Shown: positions 1 through 8,658 of the stretch, piece by piece
Layout: every line of letters begins with the position of its first letter
How positions within the stretch are numbered: position 1 is the first letter of the stretch
From: Rhizobiales bacterium 65-79
GTDB lineage: Bacteria; Pseudomonadota; Alphaproteobacteria; Rhizobiales; Rhizobiaceae
DNA length: 64,000 nt
Direction: 5' to 3'
Assembly: GCA_001896885.1 (NCBI GenBank)
Contig: MKRJ01000026.1
Location: forward strand, 1-64,000
Program-made: the position numbers and the translations under genes
The notes under the pieces: generated by a model
Seen by the model: only the letters and a program-made list of their open reading frames with translations
Told to the model about the DNA's origin: nothing
Database searches by the model: none

Positions 1-730
1 CATCCTGCCGCGACATGGCATGCGCAAGGGACTGGCGATCGCCGACATCTGCTGCGGCATCGGCGATTTTGCCGTGCTGGTTCACAAGGAGTTCGATCCT
101 TCGCGCCTGGTGGCGCTCGATCATTCACAGTCGAGCCTGGACTACGCCCGAAAGGTCGCGGGCGACTTTGGCATCCAGGGCATCGAATATGTCTATGGCG
201 ACGCAGCCGACATGCTTCTGGAAGACAACCAGTTCGATCTCGTCACCTGCCGGCATTCGCTGCAGATATTCGACCGCCCGGAGCTGATCCTGCGCGAGCT
301 CTACCGTATCTGCAAGCCGGGCGGCCGGGTCTATGTCACCAACGAAAAGAACTCTCATTGCCTGGGGGAACCACGCGCCGAAAGCATCCAGTGGACCTAT
401 ACCGAAGTCGCCAGGCTATTTGCACATTTCGGCATGGACGTGGAGCTTGGTCCGAAAAGCCGGCGATATCTTCTCGATGCCGGCTTCGACGACGTCCGCA
501 TGGAATCCTTCATGGTGACCAACATGGACGGCGACCCGCAGGATTTCGCGGACATCATACAGTCCTGGGAAAACGTCTATGCCGGCCAGATGTCTGTCCA
601 GCGTGGTGACGACGAAACCTTCAACGCACGTTTGCGCCAGGGCTTCCAGGATCACATCTTCGCGGCAACTCACCCAAAAGGCTATGCCGGCTGGCCGATA
701 TGGGTTGCGTCGGGGCGCAAGCCGCAATGA
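1..730 (+). CDS. Class I SAM-dependent methyltransferase (5' end outside window)
   Basis: This protein should transfer a methyl group from S-adenosylmethionine; its acceptor is unknown. The reading frame is open back to base 2, so the gene probably starts before the window and the ATG at 20 is likely internal. Counting from that Met, residues 8-17 (ADICCGIGDF) form the glycine-rich SAM-binding motif I, an acidic residue follows in VALDHS, and a later stretch (FDLVTCRHSLQIF, then LCKPGGR-like KPGGRVYV) is the typical motif IV to VI pattern of UbiE/Methyltransf_11 enzymes. The stop overlaps the next gene's ATG (ATGA at 727-730), so it is translationally coupled to the SpoIIE-type phosphatase gene. 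That suggests a role in or under the partner-switching module that follows. Fold call is firm, substrate unknown. Confidence 0.8.
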   Translation, partial: ILPRHGMRKGLAIADICCGIGDFAVLVHKEFDPSRLVALDHSQSSLDYARKVAGDFGIQGIEYVYGDAADMLLEDNQFDLVTCRHSLQIFDRPELILRELYRICKPGGRVYVTNEKNSHCLGEPRAESIQWTYTEVARLFAHFGMDVELGPKSRRYLLDAGFDDVRMESFMVTNMDGDPQDFADIIQSWENVYAGQMSVQRGDDETFNARLRQGFQDHIFAATHPKGYAGWPIWVASGRKPQ

Positions 731-3108
731 CGACGCAGGCTCTCGAGGCCCGGCCCGGCAAAGGGATCGCGCTTTCGCCCCGTTCCTTTCGGGCCAAGTT
801 CATCATGGTCGTCGGCGCGGCCGTTCTTTTTGATCTGCTGCTCAGCGGCGGCCTCGCGCTGTGGAACGTGCAGCGGTTGTCGAAGGACGCGACTTCGGAA
901 GTCGGCGCCGGGCTGACGACCGCCACGCAGGAATTCCTGAAGACCTATGTGGGCTCGACGTCGGTGCGGGCGGATCTCGTTCTCGATCGCGTACGCGGCG
1001 AAGTCGATGCCCTGGCCGGTTCGATGCAGGCGCAGATCGATCACCCGGACGGCAGAGAGGCCCTTGCCGCGGCCCTGGCCGGCCCGGCGGAAATCCAGAC
1101 GCCTCTGATCTATGACCAGAAGGGCGGATGGGCGCAAAACGGTCCCGGCGGCGCGTCGGTCGTCAGCGTATGGGGCTATCTGCTCGACGCGGACCATCGG
1201 CCCTTGCCGGCGGTGCAACAGGAAATCGACAACAGCGCCATGCTCGATCTTTTCGCGCCAAGTCTCATGGCGACCGGCGCGCCGAAACAGCAGATGTATT
1301 ATATCGGTCCGAAAAGCCGGCCGATCTTCCGGACGGTTCCCTATACCGATCAGGCGCAGACGTTCGACAAGCTCTATCCCGGGCACAACAGCTCCAATTT
1401 CTGGGATTTCTTTTTTCCCGGACTTTATGAAAGTTGGCAGGGCTGGCTCAGGACTCCGGGAAGCGAGCCGGTGAAAGGGGGGCTGACCATGACGGCGCCC
1501 TATACCGACGCGATAACCGGCAAGCTCATCGTCAGCCTTTTTCATCCGCTGTTCACGAAGGACCGCTCCGATGTCGCCGGGACCGTGGGCGCGGATATCA
1601 CGCTCGACCAGCTCGCGCAGGTGGTTCAAAGCGTGAAGGTCGCCCAAAGCGGCTTCGGGTTCCTCACCATGTCCAACGGCAATATCCTCGCCATCAGCCA
1701 GGCCGGCGAGAAAGTGCTCGGCATCGAGGCGTCGAGCGGCGCCCGCAACGGCGGCGTGACCGGCGTCGAGCGTTCGCTCCGCAGCAGCACGCAACCTGCG
1801 ATAAAGACGCTGTCGCTGAATGCGGCCAATGACGGCGCCATCCAGGAAATCCCGCTCGAGCAAGGCGGCAAGCAGATCCCCTATCTTGTCGCGCTGAAAC
1901 GCCTGAAGCCGGTCAATCTCTGGAACGGCGGCCCGGTTGCAAGCGAAACGATGTCGGTCGGTATCGTGGTCCCGGAACGGGAGATCTATGCCTCGCTGTC
2001 CGCCGCCCAGTACAGCATCTCGGCTGCCACGAAAAGGATCCTCGGCTACCAGATCTCGGCCATTGTCGTCTGCATGCTGGTCGTGTTTGCCGCGGTTATC
2101 GCCATATCGGGGCGGATCACCGCTGGACTGAGCGCCTTGGCGAATGCGGCACGTCGCTTCGCCGCCAAGGACTATTCGGTGCGCGTCAGTATCCCGACCC
2201 GCGACGAGGTCGGCGCCGTGGGGCTGGCCTTCAATCGAATGGCCGAGGAAATCAGCTACCATACGGAGAATCTCGAGCGGCTCGTGGAGGCACGCACGAC
2301 ACAGCTGGAAAGCGCCAACAAGGAGATTTCGGCGCTCAACAAGAAGCTGAAAGGCGAGAATCGCAGGCTTGGCGCTGAACTCGATGTCGCCCGGCGGATC
2401 CAGATGATGGTGCTGCCCAAGGCAAGCGAACTCGATGCCATCCCGAAGGTCGAGATTGCCGGTTTCATGGAACCGGCCGACGAAGTGGGCGGCGACTATT
2501 ACGACGTGCTGCACGACGGGGCTCGCATGAAGGTCGGCATCGGCGACGTCACCGGACACGGACTGGAAAGCGGCGTCCTGATGCTGATGGTGCAGTCCAC
2601 GGCGCGGGCGCTCCAGGAAAAGGGCGGCGGCGATCCGAAGCAGTTCCTGCAGGTGCTCAACCGCGCGATCTACAAGAACATCGCGCGTACCAATTCCGAC
2701 AAGCACCTGTCGTTGGCCTTCCTCGACTATGAGGATCGGAAGGTGACCGTGTCGGGCCAGCACGAAGAGGTGCTGATCTTGCGCGGGAACGGCGAACTCG
2801 AACGCGTCGATACGATCGACCTCGGCTTCCCGATCGGATTGGAAGGAGACATCTCGCCTTTTGTCGCCACGCGCGAAATCCGGTTCGACACGGGCGATAC
2901 CATCGTGCTCTACACTGACGGCGTCACCGAAGCGGAAAGTCCGGAAGGCGAGTTGTTCGGCACGGAAAGGCTGTGCCACAGCGTTCGCGCACACGGTCAC
3001 GGCAGTGCCGAAGAGATCGTGCACGGGGTCATCCACGACGTGATGGCACATATCGGCACCCAGAAGATCCATGACGACATCACCCTTGTCGTGATGAGGC
3101 ACAGATAG
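727..3108 (+). CDS. Membrane-bound SpoIIE/PP2C-type serine phosphatase with sensor and HAMP domains
   Basis: A 793-residue signalling phosphatase. I chose the ATG at 727 because it overlaps the previous stop (ATGA); an ATG at 700 would add nine residues. Order of parts: membrane segment near residues 20-42, a large periplasmic sensor region of roughly 390 residues, a second membrane segment near 440-463 (GYQISAIVVCMLVVFA), a HAMP domain, a coiled-coil linker, then the PP2C-like SpoIIE domain with the metal-binding patterns EVGGDYYD (about 584-591) and GIGDVTGHG (about 603-611), ending in DDITLVVM. In RsbU/SiaA-type systems such phosphatases dephosphorylate a STAS protein in response to an external signal. 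The two next genes encode exactly such partners, so the likely substrate is the STAS protein at 3702-4040. Confidence 0.88.
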   Translation: MTTQALEARPGKGIALSPRSFRAKFIMVVGAAVLFDLLLSGGLALWNVQRLSKDATSEVGAGLTTATQEFLKTYVGSTSVRADLVLDRVRGEVDALAGSMQAQIDHPDGREALAAALAGPAEIQTPLIYDQKGGWAQNGPGGASVVSVWGYLLDADHRPLPAVQQEIDNSAMLDLFAPSLMATGAPKQQMYYIGPKSRPIFRTVPYTDQAQTFDKLYPGHNSSNFWDFFFPGLYESWQGWLRTPGSEPVKGGLTMTAPYTDAITGKLIVSLFHPLFTKDRSDVAGTVGADITLDQLAQVVQSVKVAQSGFGFLTMSNGNILAISQAGEKVLGIEASSGARNGGVTGVERSLRSSTQPAIKTLSLNAANDGAIQEIPLEQGGKQIPYLVALKRLKPVNLWNGGPVASETMSVGIVVPEREIYASLSAAQYSISAATKRILGYQISAIVVCMLVVFAAVIAISGRITAGLSALANAARRFAAKDYSVRVSIPTRDEVGAVGLAFNRMAEEISYHTENLERLVEARTTQLESANKEISALNKKLKGENRRLGAELDVARRIQMMVLPKASELDAIPKVEIAGFMEPADEVGGDYYDVLHDGARMKVGIGDVTGHGLESGVLMLMVQSTARALQEKGGGDPKQFLQVLNRAIYKNIARTNSDKHLSLAFLDYEDRKVTVSGQHEEVLILRGNGELERVDTIDLGFPIGLEGDISPFVATREIRFDTGDTIVLYTDGVTEAESPEGELFGTERLCHSVRAHGHGSAEEIVHGVIHDVMAHIGTQKIHDDITLVVMRHR

Positions 3109-3110
3109 CG

Positions 3111-3665
3111 ATGCCCAAATCTTTCGGCCGTACGGATTTCCGCAATGGTCCGGGTGCCTTCGCCACCCGCCTCAGACTGGCCGACGGCCCGCTTGGCCTT
3201 GCCTGGCACCATTGCGCCGCCACCGCCGATTTCCTCGGCGATTTCTTCGCGCTCCATCGGAAAACCTCACAACAGACCTATACCGAAACGCGCCACAGCA
3301 TCGGCTATCTGGTCAACGAGCTTCTGGAAAATGCCGTCAAGTTCAGGGAACCGGGTGACATCATCATCGAAAGCGCGCTCGAGGGCGATCGCTTCGAAGT
3401 CAGGATCCGCAACTCGATCAGCCTGGAGACCGCACGGCGTTTCCAGGCTCTGCTTGCGGAACTGACGGCGCGCGATCCCGGTGAATTGCTGATCGCCCGC
3501 ATCGAGGCCAATGCGGCCGATCCCGGGGCCGACGGATCCGGGCTTGGCCTTCTGACCTTGATGAACGACTATGGCGCTCGTTTGGGCTGGATATTTCACG
3601 ACGGAGGCGCCGAAGCGAACAGGCGCATCGATCTCGACACATTTGCCGCCCTCGACCTCTTCTGA
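3111..3665 (+). CDS. GHKL-type ATP-binding regulator of partner-switching module (slr1658-like)
   Basis: A 184-residue cytoplasmic protein that looks like an anti-sigma-type serine kinase related to the slr1658/SiaB (DUF6272) family. It has an N-box around residues 69-78 (NELLENAVKF) and a G-box near 142-148 (GSGLGLL), both ATP-binding elements of the GHKL fold. It starts two bases after the phosphatase stop. In related systems the kinase phosphorylates the STAS partner and the phosphatase reverses this. No sigma factor is adjacent, so the output is probably not classical anti-sigma control. Family placement comes from motif layout and neighbours and is moderately certain. Confidence 0.75.
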   Translation: MPKSFGRTDFRNGPGAFATRLRLADGPLGLAWHHCAATADFLGDFFALHRKTSQQTYTETRHSIGYLVNELLENAVKFREPGDIIIESALEGDRFEVRIRNSISLETARRFQALLAELTARDPGELLIARIEANAADPGADGSGLGLLTLMNDYGARLGWIFHDGGAEANRRIDLDTFAALDLF

Positions 3666-3701
3666 AGTCGAGAAGAATTCCTGACGGAGCCAATAGCAAC
3701 C

Positions 3702-4040
3702 ATGGAAATCAAGACCAACGAGTACCGCGTCTGGAGCGAGGGCGCAGAGATCCACTACGAAGGCACGATGCGGCTTTCGGGCACGGAAGCCTATGCTCCG
3801 ATCCTCGACCTGATGAATGGCGTGCTGGCCGCAAGGCCGAAGACGGTCGTGCTCGACTTGACCGAGCTCGAATTCCTCAACAGTTCCGGCATCAATCTCC
3901 TAGCAAGGTTCACCATCGAAATCCGCAAGCAGACGGATATCGGGCTGACCGTGAAGGGGTCCACACGTATCCCCTGGCAATCGAAGTCGTTGCCCAATTT
4001 GAAGAAACTTTACTCGGCGGTCAATCTGGTCATTACCTGA
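3702..4040 (+). CDS. STAS-domain protein (anti-anti-sigma-like switch partner)
   Basis: A 112-residue single STAS domain. The stretch [17 protein letters not shown] (about residues 51-67) carries the conserved loop with Ser61/Ser62, where partner-switch proteins are phosphorylated. A ribosome site (GACGGAG-like) lies about 13 bases ahead of the ATG. It closes the four-gene unit methyltransferase, phosphatase, kinase-like protein, STAS protein. By family logic it is toggled between phosphorylated and free forms by the two upstream gene products. What it binds when unphosphorylated cannot be read from the window. It resembles the slr1659-type regulators that travel with slr1658-type proteins. 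Confidence 0.8.
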   Translation: MEIKTNEYRVWSEGAEIHYEGTMRLSGTEAYAPILDLMNGVLAARPKTVVLDLTELEFLNSSGINLLARFTIEIRKQTDIGLTVKGSTRIPWQSKSLPNLKKLYSAVNLVIT

Positions 4041-4161
4041 CACTCGATCTCGGAGCCGGACGTGACGGCCGCGTCGCGGATGTGCGCCGCGGCCTTGATT
4101 TCACCCAATCATTTTAGCGGCCGCATCGCAGGCGCCGGAGCACGCCTTGCGTCGACCGTCC

Positions 4162-4175
4162 TTGATCCACCGCAA
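4162..4175. promoter_or_regulatory. FixK/FNR-type box upstream of CBS-BON gene
   Basis: TTGATCCACCGCAA fits TTG(A/C)-N6-(T/G)CAA. It lies 108 bp before the start at 4283. The right half site is GCAA, a weaker match than TCAA. It is nearly identical to the box at 5018 (TTGATC, two variable bases, CCGCAAGG). Confidence 0.5.
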
Positions 4176-4282
4176 GGCGACCGGGCTCTGAAACGCGCGA
4201 AATAAAACGGCTCAGACAAGCAACGAACGGTGCTCCGCATCGAACGAGCACTTCGCCAATGTCAGGCCCAACGGAGCGAGCA

Positions 4283-4993
4283 ATGCGCATCAAGGATCTG
4301 ATGAAAACGGGTGTCGTCACGGTGGCCCCCGATACCAGCGTGAAACACGCCGCCCAGATCATGCTGGAAAAGAAGGTCAGCGGACTTCCGGTGGTCGACG
4401 ATCGCCACACGCTGGTGGGCATGATCACGGAAGGCGATCTGCTCCGCAGGAGAGAAATCTGTCCCCAGACGCCGGGCGGGTCGAGCGAAAACGGGAAGCG
4501 GAGCCTCGCGGAGCGGGCCGCCGACTTCGTGAAGAGCCATAGCTGGAAGGTGGCCGACGTGATGACCAAGGGAGTCATTGCCGTCGACGAGGAGGCGCCG
4601 GTCAGCCGGGTCGCCGCCCTGATGGAGAATCATCACATCAAACGCATCCCGGTGACGCGCGAAGGCCGGCTCGTCGGTATCGTAAGCCGAGTCGACCTGC
4701 TCCGCCCGATCGCGATGGCCGAACCGGACGATTGTGCGCCCGGCGATATCGCGATCCGGCGCAGCATCCTGAGCAGGCTGGGCGAAACCGCCTTCGACGA
4801 CCTCGTGAAACTATCCGTCATCGTTTCCGACGGCGTGGTGCATCTGTGGGGAAATGTGGGCTCGGCAAGCGAGAAAGAGGCAGCACGCGTTGTTTCCGAA
4901 GGCGTCCGCGGCGTTGCCGGCGTCGTGGATCACACCCAGCTCAGCCCCGCCGAAAGCGACGACGGGGAGCTGCATCGCTCGGCCAGGCAATGA
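4283..4993 (+). CDS. CBS-domain pair with C-terminal BON domain
   Basis: A 236-residue cytoplasmic protein. Two CBS modules (about residues 1-60 and 85-145, each beginning with the DLM/DVMTKGV-type start of a CBS repeat) would bind an adenine nucleotide. The last 75 residues match a BON domain (RSILSRLGETAFDDL, then VSDGVVHLWGNVGS). An ATG at 4259 is in frame, but GGAG at 4271-4274 sits correctly for the ATG at 4283. CBS-BON proteins are frequent near universal stress genes and in low-oxygen regulons, and the upstream box supports this. Its target is unknown. Confidence 0.82.
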   Translation: MRIKDLMKTGVVTVAPDTSVKHAAQIMLEKKVSGLPVVDDRHTLVGMITEGDLLRRREICPQTPGGSSENGKRSLAERAADFVKSHSWKVADVMTKGVIAVDEEAPVSRVAALMENHHIKRIPVTREGRLVGIVSRVDLLRPIAMAEPDDCAPGDIAIRRSILSRLGETAFDDLVKLSVIVSDGVVHLWGNVGSASEKEAARVVSEGVRGVAGVVDHTQLSPAESDDGELHRSARQ

Positions 4994-5017
4994 TGGCCGT
5001 CCCGTCGCCGGCAAGTC

Positions 5018-5031
5018 TTGATCTGCCGCAA
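5018..5031. promoter_or_regulatory. FixK/FNR-type box upstream of USP gene
   Basis: TTGATCTGCCGCAA fits the TTG(A/C)-N6-(T/G)CAA pattern with a GCAA right half. It lies 88 bp before the GTG at 5119, between the CBS-BON stop and this gene. Confidence 0.5.
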
Positions 5032-5118
5032 GGAAAGGCGGGCTGATACGGCGCTACAAGGGCGAACAGATCGAAGCCACGCACAGCGGCGGCTTGGCCC
5101 AGCCCAAGGAGATCCATC

Positions 5119-5943
5119 GTGACCTACAACACAATCATGGTGCAGTTCGATATCGACGCGCCGGCAGCGCCGCGCCTCGATTTCGCATGGGACATCGCGC
5201 GCCGATGCGAGGCCAGCCTGATCGGTTTCGCCGCAGCGGAAGCATTTCTCCTCGTACCGGGAGACATGGATGGCGGCGCGACCGGAGAGGCGATGCGCCT
5301 GCAGATCGAAGACATCGAAGACCGGTTGAAGGCGCTCAAATCCGAGTTCGAAACCCTTACCCGCGACAGCAACAGGACATCATGGCGGGGCATGCTCGGC
5401 AATCCCACGCGGCTTCTCGCGCTCAATGCGCGAGCCGCCGACCTGATTATCACCGGGTCGGATGACGATGGAGCGAGAAGCCGGCTGCGGACAATCGATC
5501 CCGGCGAGCTCATCCTTTCCGCCGGCCGGCCGGTCCTTTTTGCATCGAAGGATCATCGGCCGATGATGGCGGAAAACATCCTCGTGGCGTGGAAGGATAC
5601 ACGCGAATGCCGCCGTGCCGTCGTCGATGCCTTGCCCTTCCTTGTCGCCGCTCGCCACGTCCTGGTGGCGACGATCGCCGAGGACGACAGGATATCGGCG
5701 CGCGATAGCGTCGCCGATGTCGTGCGCTTCCTGATGAAGCATGGGGTCAAGGCGCGCTCGGAGGTCCTCGACGCCAACAAGATGGACGCCGCGGACGCGC
5801 TCCTGACCGCCGCAAGGCAGACCGGCGCCGACCTTGTCGTCGCCGGCGGCTATGGGCACAGCCGGGTGCGCGAATGGGCGTTCGGCGGGGTGACCCGCGC
5901 GCTGATCGAGGAATCCTCCACGAACCGGCTCCTCGCCAACTAG
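5119..5943 (+). CDS. Tandem-domain universal stress protein (UspA family)
   Basis: A 274-residue protein with two Usp folds. The second half has the nucleotide-binding pattern GGYGHSRVREWAFGGVT near its end (the G-2x-G-9x-G type seen in ATP-binding Usp proteins), while the first half is more diverged. It starts with GTG at 5119, preceded by AAGGAG. It is a clear paralogue of the protein at 40569-41390: both end in GHSR, one residue, REWAFGGVTR. It would act in the cytoplasm in stress or low-energy survival. It is one of five USP genes in the window, and it is followed closely by a P-type ATPase gene. Confidence 0.88.
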   Translation: MTYNTIMVQFDIDAPAAPRLDFAWDIARRCEASLIGFAAAEAFLLVPGDMDGGATGEAMRLQIEDIEDRLKALKSEFETLTRDSNRTSWRGMLGNPTRLLALNARAADLIITGSDDDGARSRLRTIDPGELILSAGRPVLFASKDHRPMMAENILVAWKDTRECRRAVVDALPFLVAARHVLVATIAEDDRISARDSVADVVRFLMKHGVKARSEVLDANKMDAADALLTAARQTGADLVVAGGYGHSRVREWAFGGVTRALIEESSTNRLLAN

Positions 5944-5960
5944 GCGGAGCGCCTCCCAAG

Positions 5961-8597
5961 ATGTTGAGGACGCCGCATCGACGGATGGCTCGCGATCCCC
6001 TCATCCGGGAAAACCCGATCCAGCGTCTCTCCTCTCCGCAGTCCGCCGGCATCCGCGCCATCTATTGGGCGGTGCCGGCGGAAAAGCTTCTGGCCGACCT
6101 GCGCTCGGACGCCGGCGGCCTGTCCTCCTCCGAGGCCGCGACCAGGCTCCAGACGGCCGGGCCAAACGCGATCGGCCGCGAGCGAGACACCTCCGCCGTC
6201 GCGGCCTTCGCGCGGCAGTTCCGCAGCCCGCTGGTGCTCATCCTGATCTTCGCGGCCGCCGTCTCGGTCTTCGTCGGCGAAGGCAGCGAGGCGATCATCA
6301 TCGGCGTAATCGTGCTGGCAAGCTGCGCCCTTTCCTTCACCCAGGAATACGGCGCGTCGAGAGCGATGGAGGCGCTCAAGGCGCGCATCTCGCGAAAGGC
6401 GTCCGTCCTGCGCAACGGCAGGGAGACGGCCGTCGCCGTCGAAGAGATCGTGCCGGGCGACGTCATCCGGCTGTCGGCCGGAAACCTGATCCCGGCGGAC
6501 GGCGTGCTGCTCGCCGCGCGCGATCTCAACGTCAGCGAGGCGGTCCTTACCGGCGAGAGCTTCCCGGTGGTGAAGGCGCCCGGCCTCTCGCCCGTGGACG
6601 CACCCGTCAGCCAGCGCGGCAATGCGGTCTTCACCGGCACGTCCGTGCGCAGCGGCACAGGCACGATGGTGGCCGTGCTGACGGGCAGGGATACGGAATT
6701 CGCGGCGATCGCGTCGGCCGTGGCGCATGCCGTGCCGGAGACCGACTTTGCACGAGGCATCCGCCGCTTCGGTTATTTGATGACGGAGATCATGCTGGTC
6801 ATCGTCATCCTGGTCTTCTTCGCGAACCTCCTGCTGCACCGCCCGGCCATCGATTCGCTGCTTTTCTCGCTGGCGCTGGCCGTAGGCCTGACCCCGGAGC
6901 TCCTGCCGGCCATCATCAGCGTCACCCTGGCGCGCGGCGCCCGCACCATGGCGGCCGCGGGCGTCATCGTACGGCGTCTCGAAGCCATCGAGAATTTGGG
7001 CAGCATGGATATCCTCTGCACCGACAAGACCGGTACGCTTACCGAAGGAATCATCCATCTCGACGCGTGGATGGATCCTTTCGGGACGGCTTCTCCCCAG
7101 GTGAGATTCTGGGGGCTGCTCAACGCGACGCTGCAGACGGGCATGGCGAACCCGCTGGACGAGGGAATCGTTTCCGCGCGCACTCCCGAGGACGATCTGT
7201 CCCAGTATATCAAGGTCGACGAGATACCTTATGATTTCGTTCGCAAGCGGCTGTCGGTCGTCGTCCGGCGGCATGGAGACGGCGAGGACCTGATGGTGTG
7301 CAAGGGCGCCGTGGCCAGCATTGCCGCCGCCTGCTCTTCCGTTCTCGACCCGTCCGGCACGCGGCCACTGGGCGAGCTTGAGGCAAAGGCCATCGATGAC
7401 CGGGTGCGCGGCTGGAGCGCCGAGGGCCATCGCGTTCTCGGCCTCGCCGTGCGCCGCTTTCCTTCGAGGGATGCCTATCGCCGCGAGGACGAGACGGACC
7501 TCGCCTTCGCCGGCTTCCTGCTTTTCCTCGACCCTCCCAAGCCCGGCGTCGACATCACGCTGAAGGCGCTCGCCGCGCGAGGCATAAAGGTCAAAGTCAT
7601 ATCGGGCGACAACCGCCATGTCGCCCGGCATCTGGCCGAGACCATCGGCCTGCCGCACCGCGCCGTGCTCACCGGCGAGGAACTGGGGAAGCTGACGAAG
7701 GAGGCGCTGTTCGCCCGCGCCTATCGCACCGACATCTTCGCCGAGATCGACCCCAACCAGAAGGAGCGCATCATCGCCGCCCTGCGCCGGCGCGGCCATG
7801 TGGTCGGCTATCTCGGCGACGGCATCAACGACGCCCCGGCGCTGCACGAGGCCGACATCGGCATCTCCGTCGACGGCGCGGTCGACGTGGCGCGCGAAGC
7901 CGCCGACCTCATCCTGCTCGAGCGCAATCTGGGGATCCTCGCCCGCGGCGTCGACGACGGCCGCAAGACATTCGCCAACACGATGAAATACATCGCCATC
8001 ACCACCAGCGCCAATTTCGGCAACATGGTATCCATGGCTTTCGCCTCGCTCGCGCTGCCTTTCCTACCGCTCCTCGCGCCACAGATCCTGCTCAATAACC
8101 TGCTTTCCTCGCTGCCGTCGCTCGCCATCGCCGGCGATCGGGTCGATGCCGAACAGATCGAAACGCCGCGGCGATGGGACATCGGCTCGATACGCCGCTT
8201 CATGATCTATTTCGGCCTGACGAGTTCCTGCTTCGACTTCTTCACCTTCGGTTTCCTGCTTTTGGCGATCCATGCGAGCGCCGAGACGTTCCGCACCGGA
8301 TGGTTCGTGGAATCCCTCCTGACGCAACTGGCGATCGTGCTCGTGGTGCGGACCCATAAATCCTTCTGGCTCAGCCGCCCCAGCGCGCTACTGTCGAGAC
8401 TGACCCTGGCATTGGGACTGTTCACTATCCTGATCCCTTACCTGCCGGGCGCGGGCTGGCTGGGCTTCGTGCCGCTTCCATTGCCGGTCATGGGCGGACT
8501 GGTGGCGATCACGATCGCCTACCTCGCCGTCTCGGAAGCCGCGAAGCGCTGGTTCTTCTCGCGCGAGCGCAGGCATGCGGCGCGCCGCCGTTCTTGA
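5961..8597 (+). CDS. mgtA: P-type ATPase of the MgtA/MgtB magnesium-import family
   Basis: An inner-membrane ATP-driven cation pump of about 878 residues. It has the phosphorylation site DKTGTLTEG (Asp near 355), TGES, the hinge GDGINDAPAL, and the membrane stretch TPELLPAIISVTLARGA. The late segments NFGNMVSM and LLNNLLSSLPS, followed by DRVD, are characteristic of the Mg2+-importing P3B group rather than Ca2+ or heavy-metal pumps. I set the start at the ATG at 5961, with GGAG about 12 bases upstream; 5985 is a possible later start. It lies 17 bp after the USP stop and is probably co-transcribed with it. Substrate is inferred from family resemblance. The stop codon lies within a FixK-type box for the next gene. 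Confidence 0.82.
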   Translation: MLRTPHRRMARDPLIRENPIQRLSSPQSAGIRAIYWAVPAEKLLADLRSDAGGLSSSEAATRLQTAGPNAIGRERDTSAVAAFARQFRSPLVLILIFAAAVSVFVGEGSEAIIIGVIVLASCALSFTQEYGASRAMEALKARISRKASVLRNGRETAVAVEEIVPGDVIRLSAGNLIPADGVLLAARDLNVSEAVLTGESFPVVKAPGLSPVDAPVSQRGNAVFTGTSVRSGTGTMVAVLTGRDTEFAAIASAVAHAVPETDFARGIRRFGYLMTEIMLVIVILVFFANLLLHRPAIDSLLFSLALAVGLTPELLPAIISVTLARGARTMAAAGVIVRRLEAIENLGSMDILCTDKTGTLTEGIIHLDAWMDPFGTASPQVRFWGLLNATLQTGMANPLDEGIVSARTPEDDLSQYIKVDEIPYDFVRKRLSVVVRRHGDGEDLMVCKGAVASIAAACSSVLDPSGTRPLGELEAKAIDDRVRGWSAEGHRVLGLAVRRFPSRDAYRREDETDLAFAGFLLFLDPPKPGVDITLKALAARGIKVKVISGDNRHVARHLAETIGLPHRAVLTGEELGKLTKEALFARAYRTDIFAEIDPNQKERIIAALRRRGHVVGYLGDGINDAPALHEADIGISVDGAVDVAREAADLILLERNLGILARGVDDGRKTFANTMKYIAITTSANFGNMVSMAFASLALPFLPLLAPQILLNNLLSSLPSLAIAGDRVDAEQIETPRRWDIGSIRRFMIYFGLTSSCFDFFTFGFLLLAIHASAETFRTGWFVESLLTQLAIVLVVRTHKSFWLSRPSALLSRLTLALGLFTILIPYLPGAGWLGFVPLPLPVMGGLVAITIAYLAVSEAAKRWFFSRERRHAARRRS

Positions 8598-8606
8598 CGA
8601 TGGTCA
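8593..8606. promoter_or_regulatory. FixK/FNR-type box upstream of quinone reductase gene
   Basis: TTGACGATGGTCAA is a full TTGA-N6-TCAA palindrome, 53 bp before the ATG at 8659. It overlaps the TGA stop of the P-type ATPase gene (8595-8597). Confidence 0.65.
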
Positions 8607-8658
8607 AGGCAGGCGGCCGTCGGCGGAGTAACCTGCCGTTTCCAGACGGAGACCCGCC

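Noticed and set aside
682..3102. An 806-codon open frame on the minus strand
   Set aside because: It is antisense to the SpoIIE-type phosphatase, whose domains are unmistakable. High GC third positions create long mirror frames; similar ones lie opposite nosZ, nosR, phosphoketolase and FixI.
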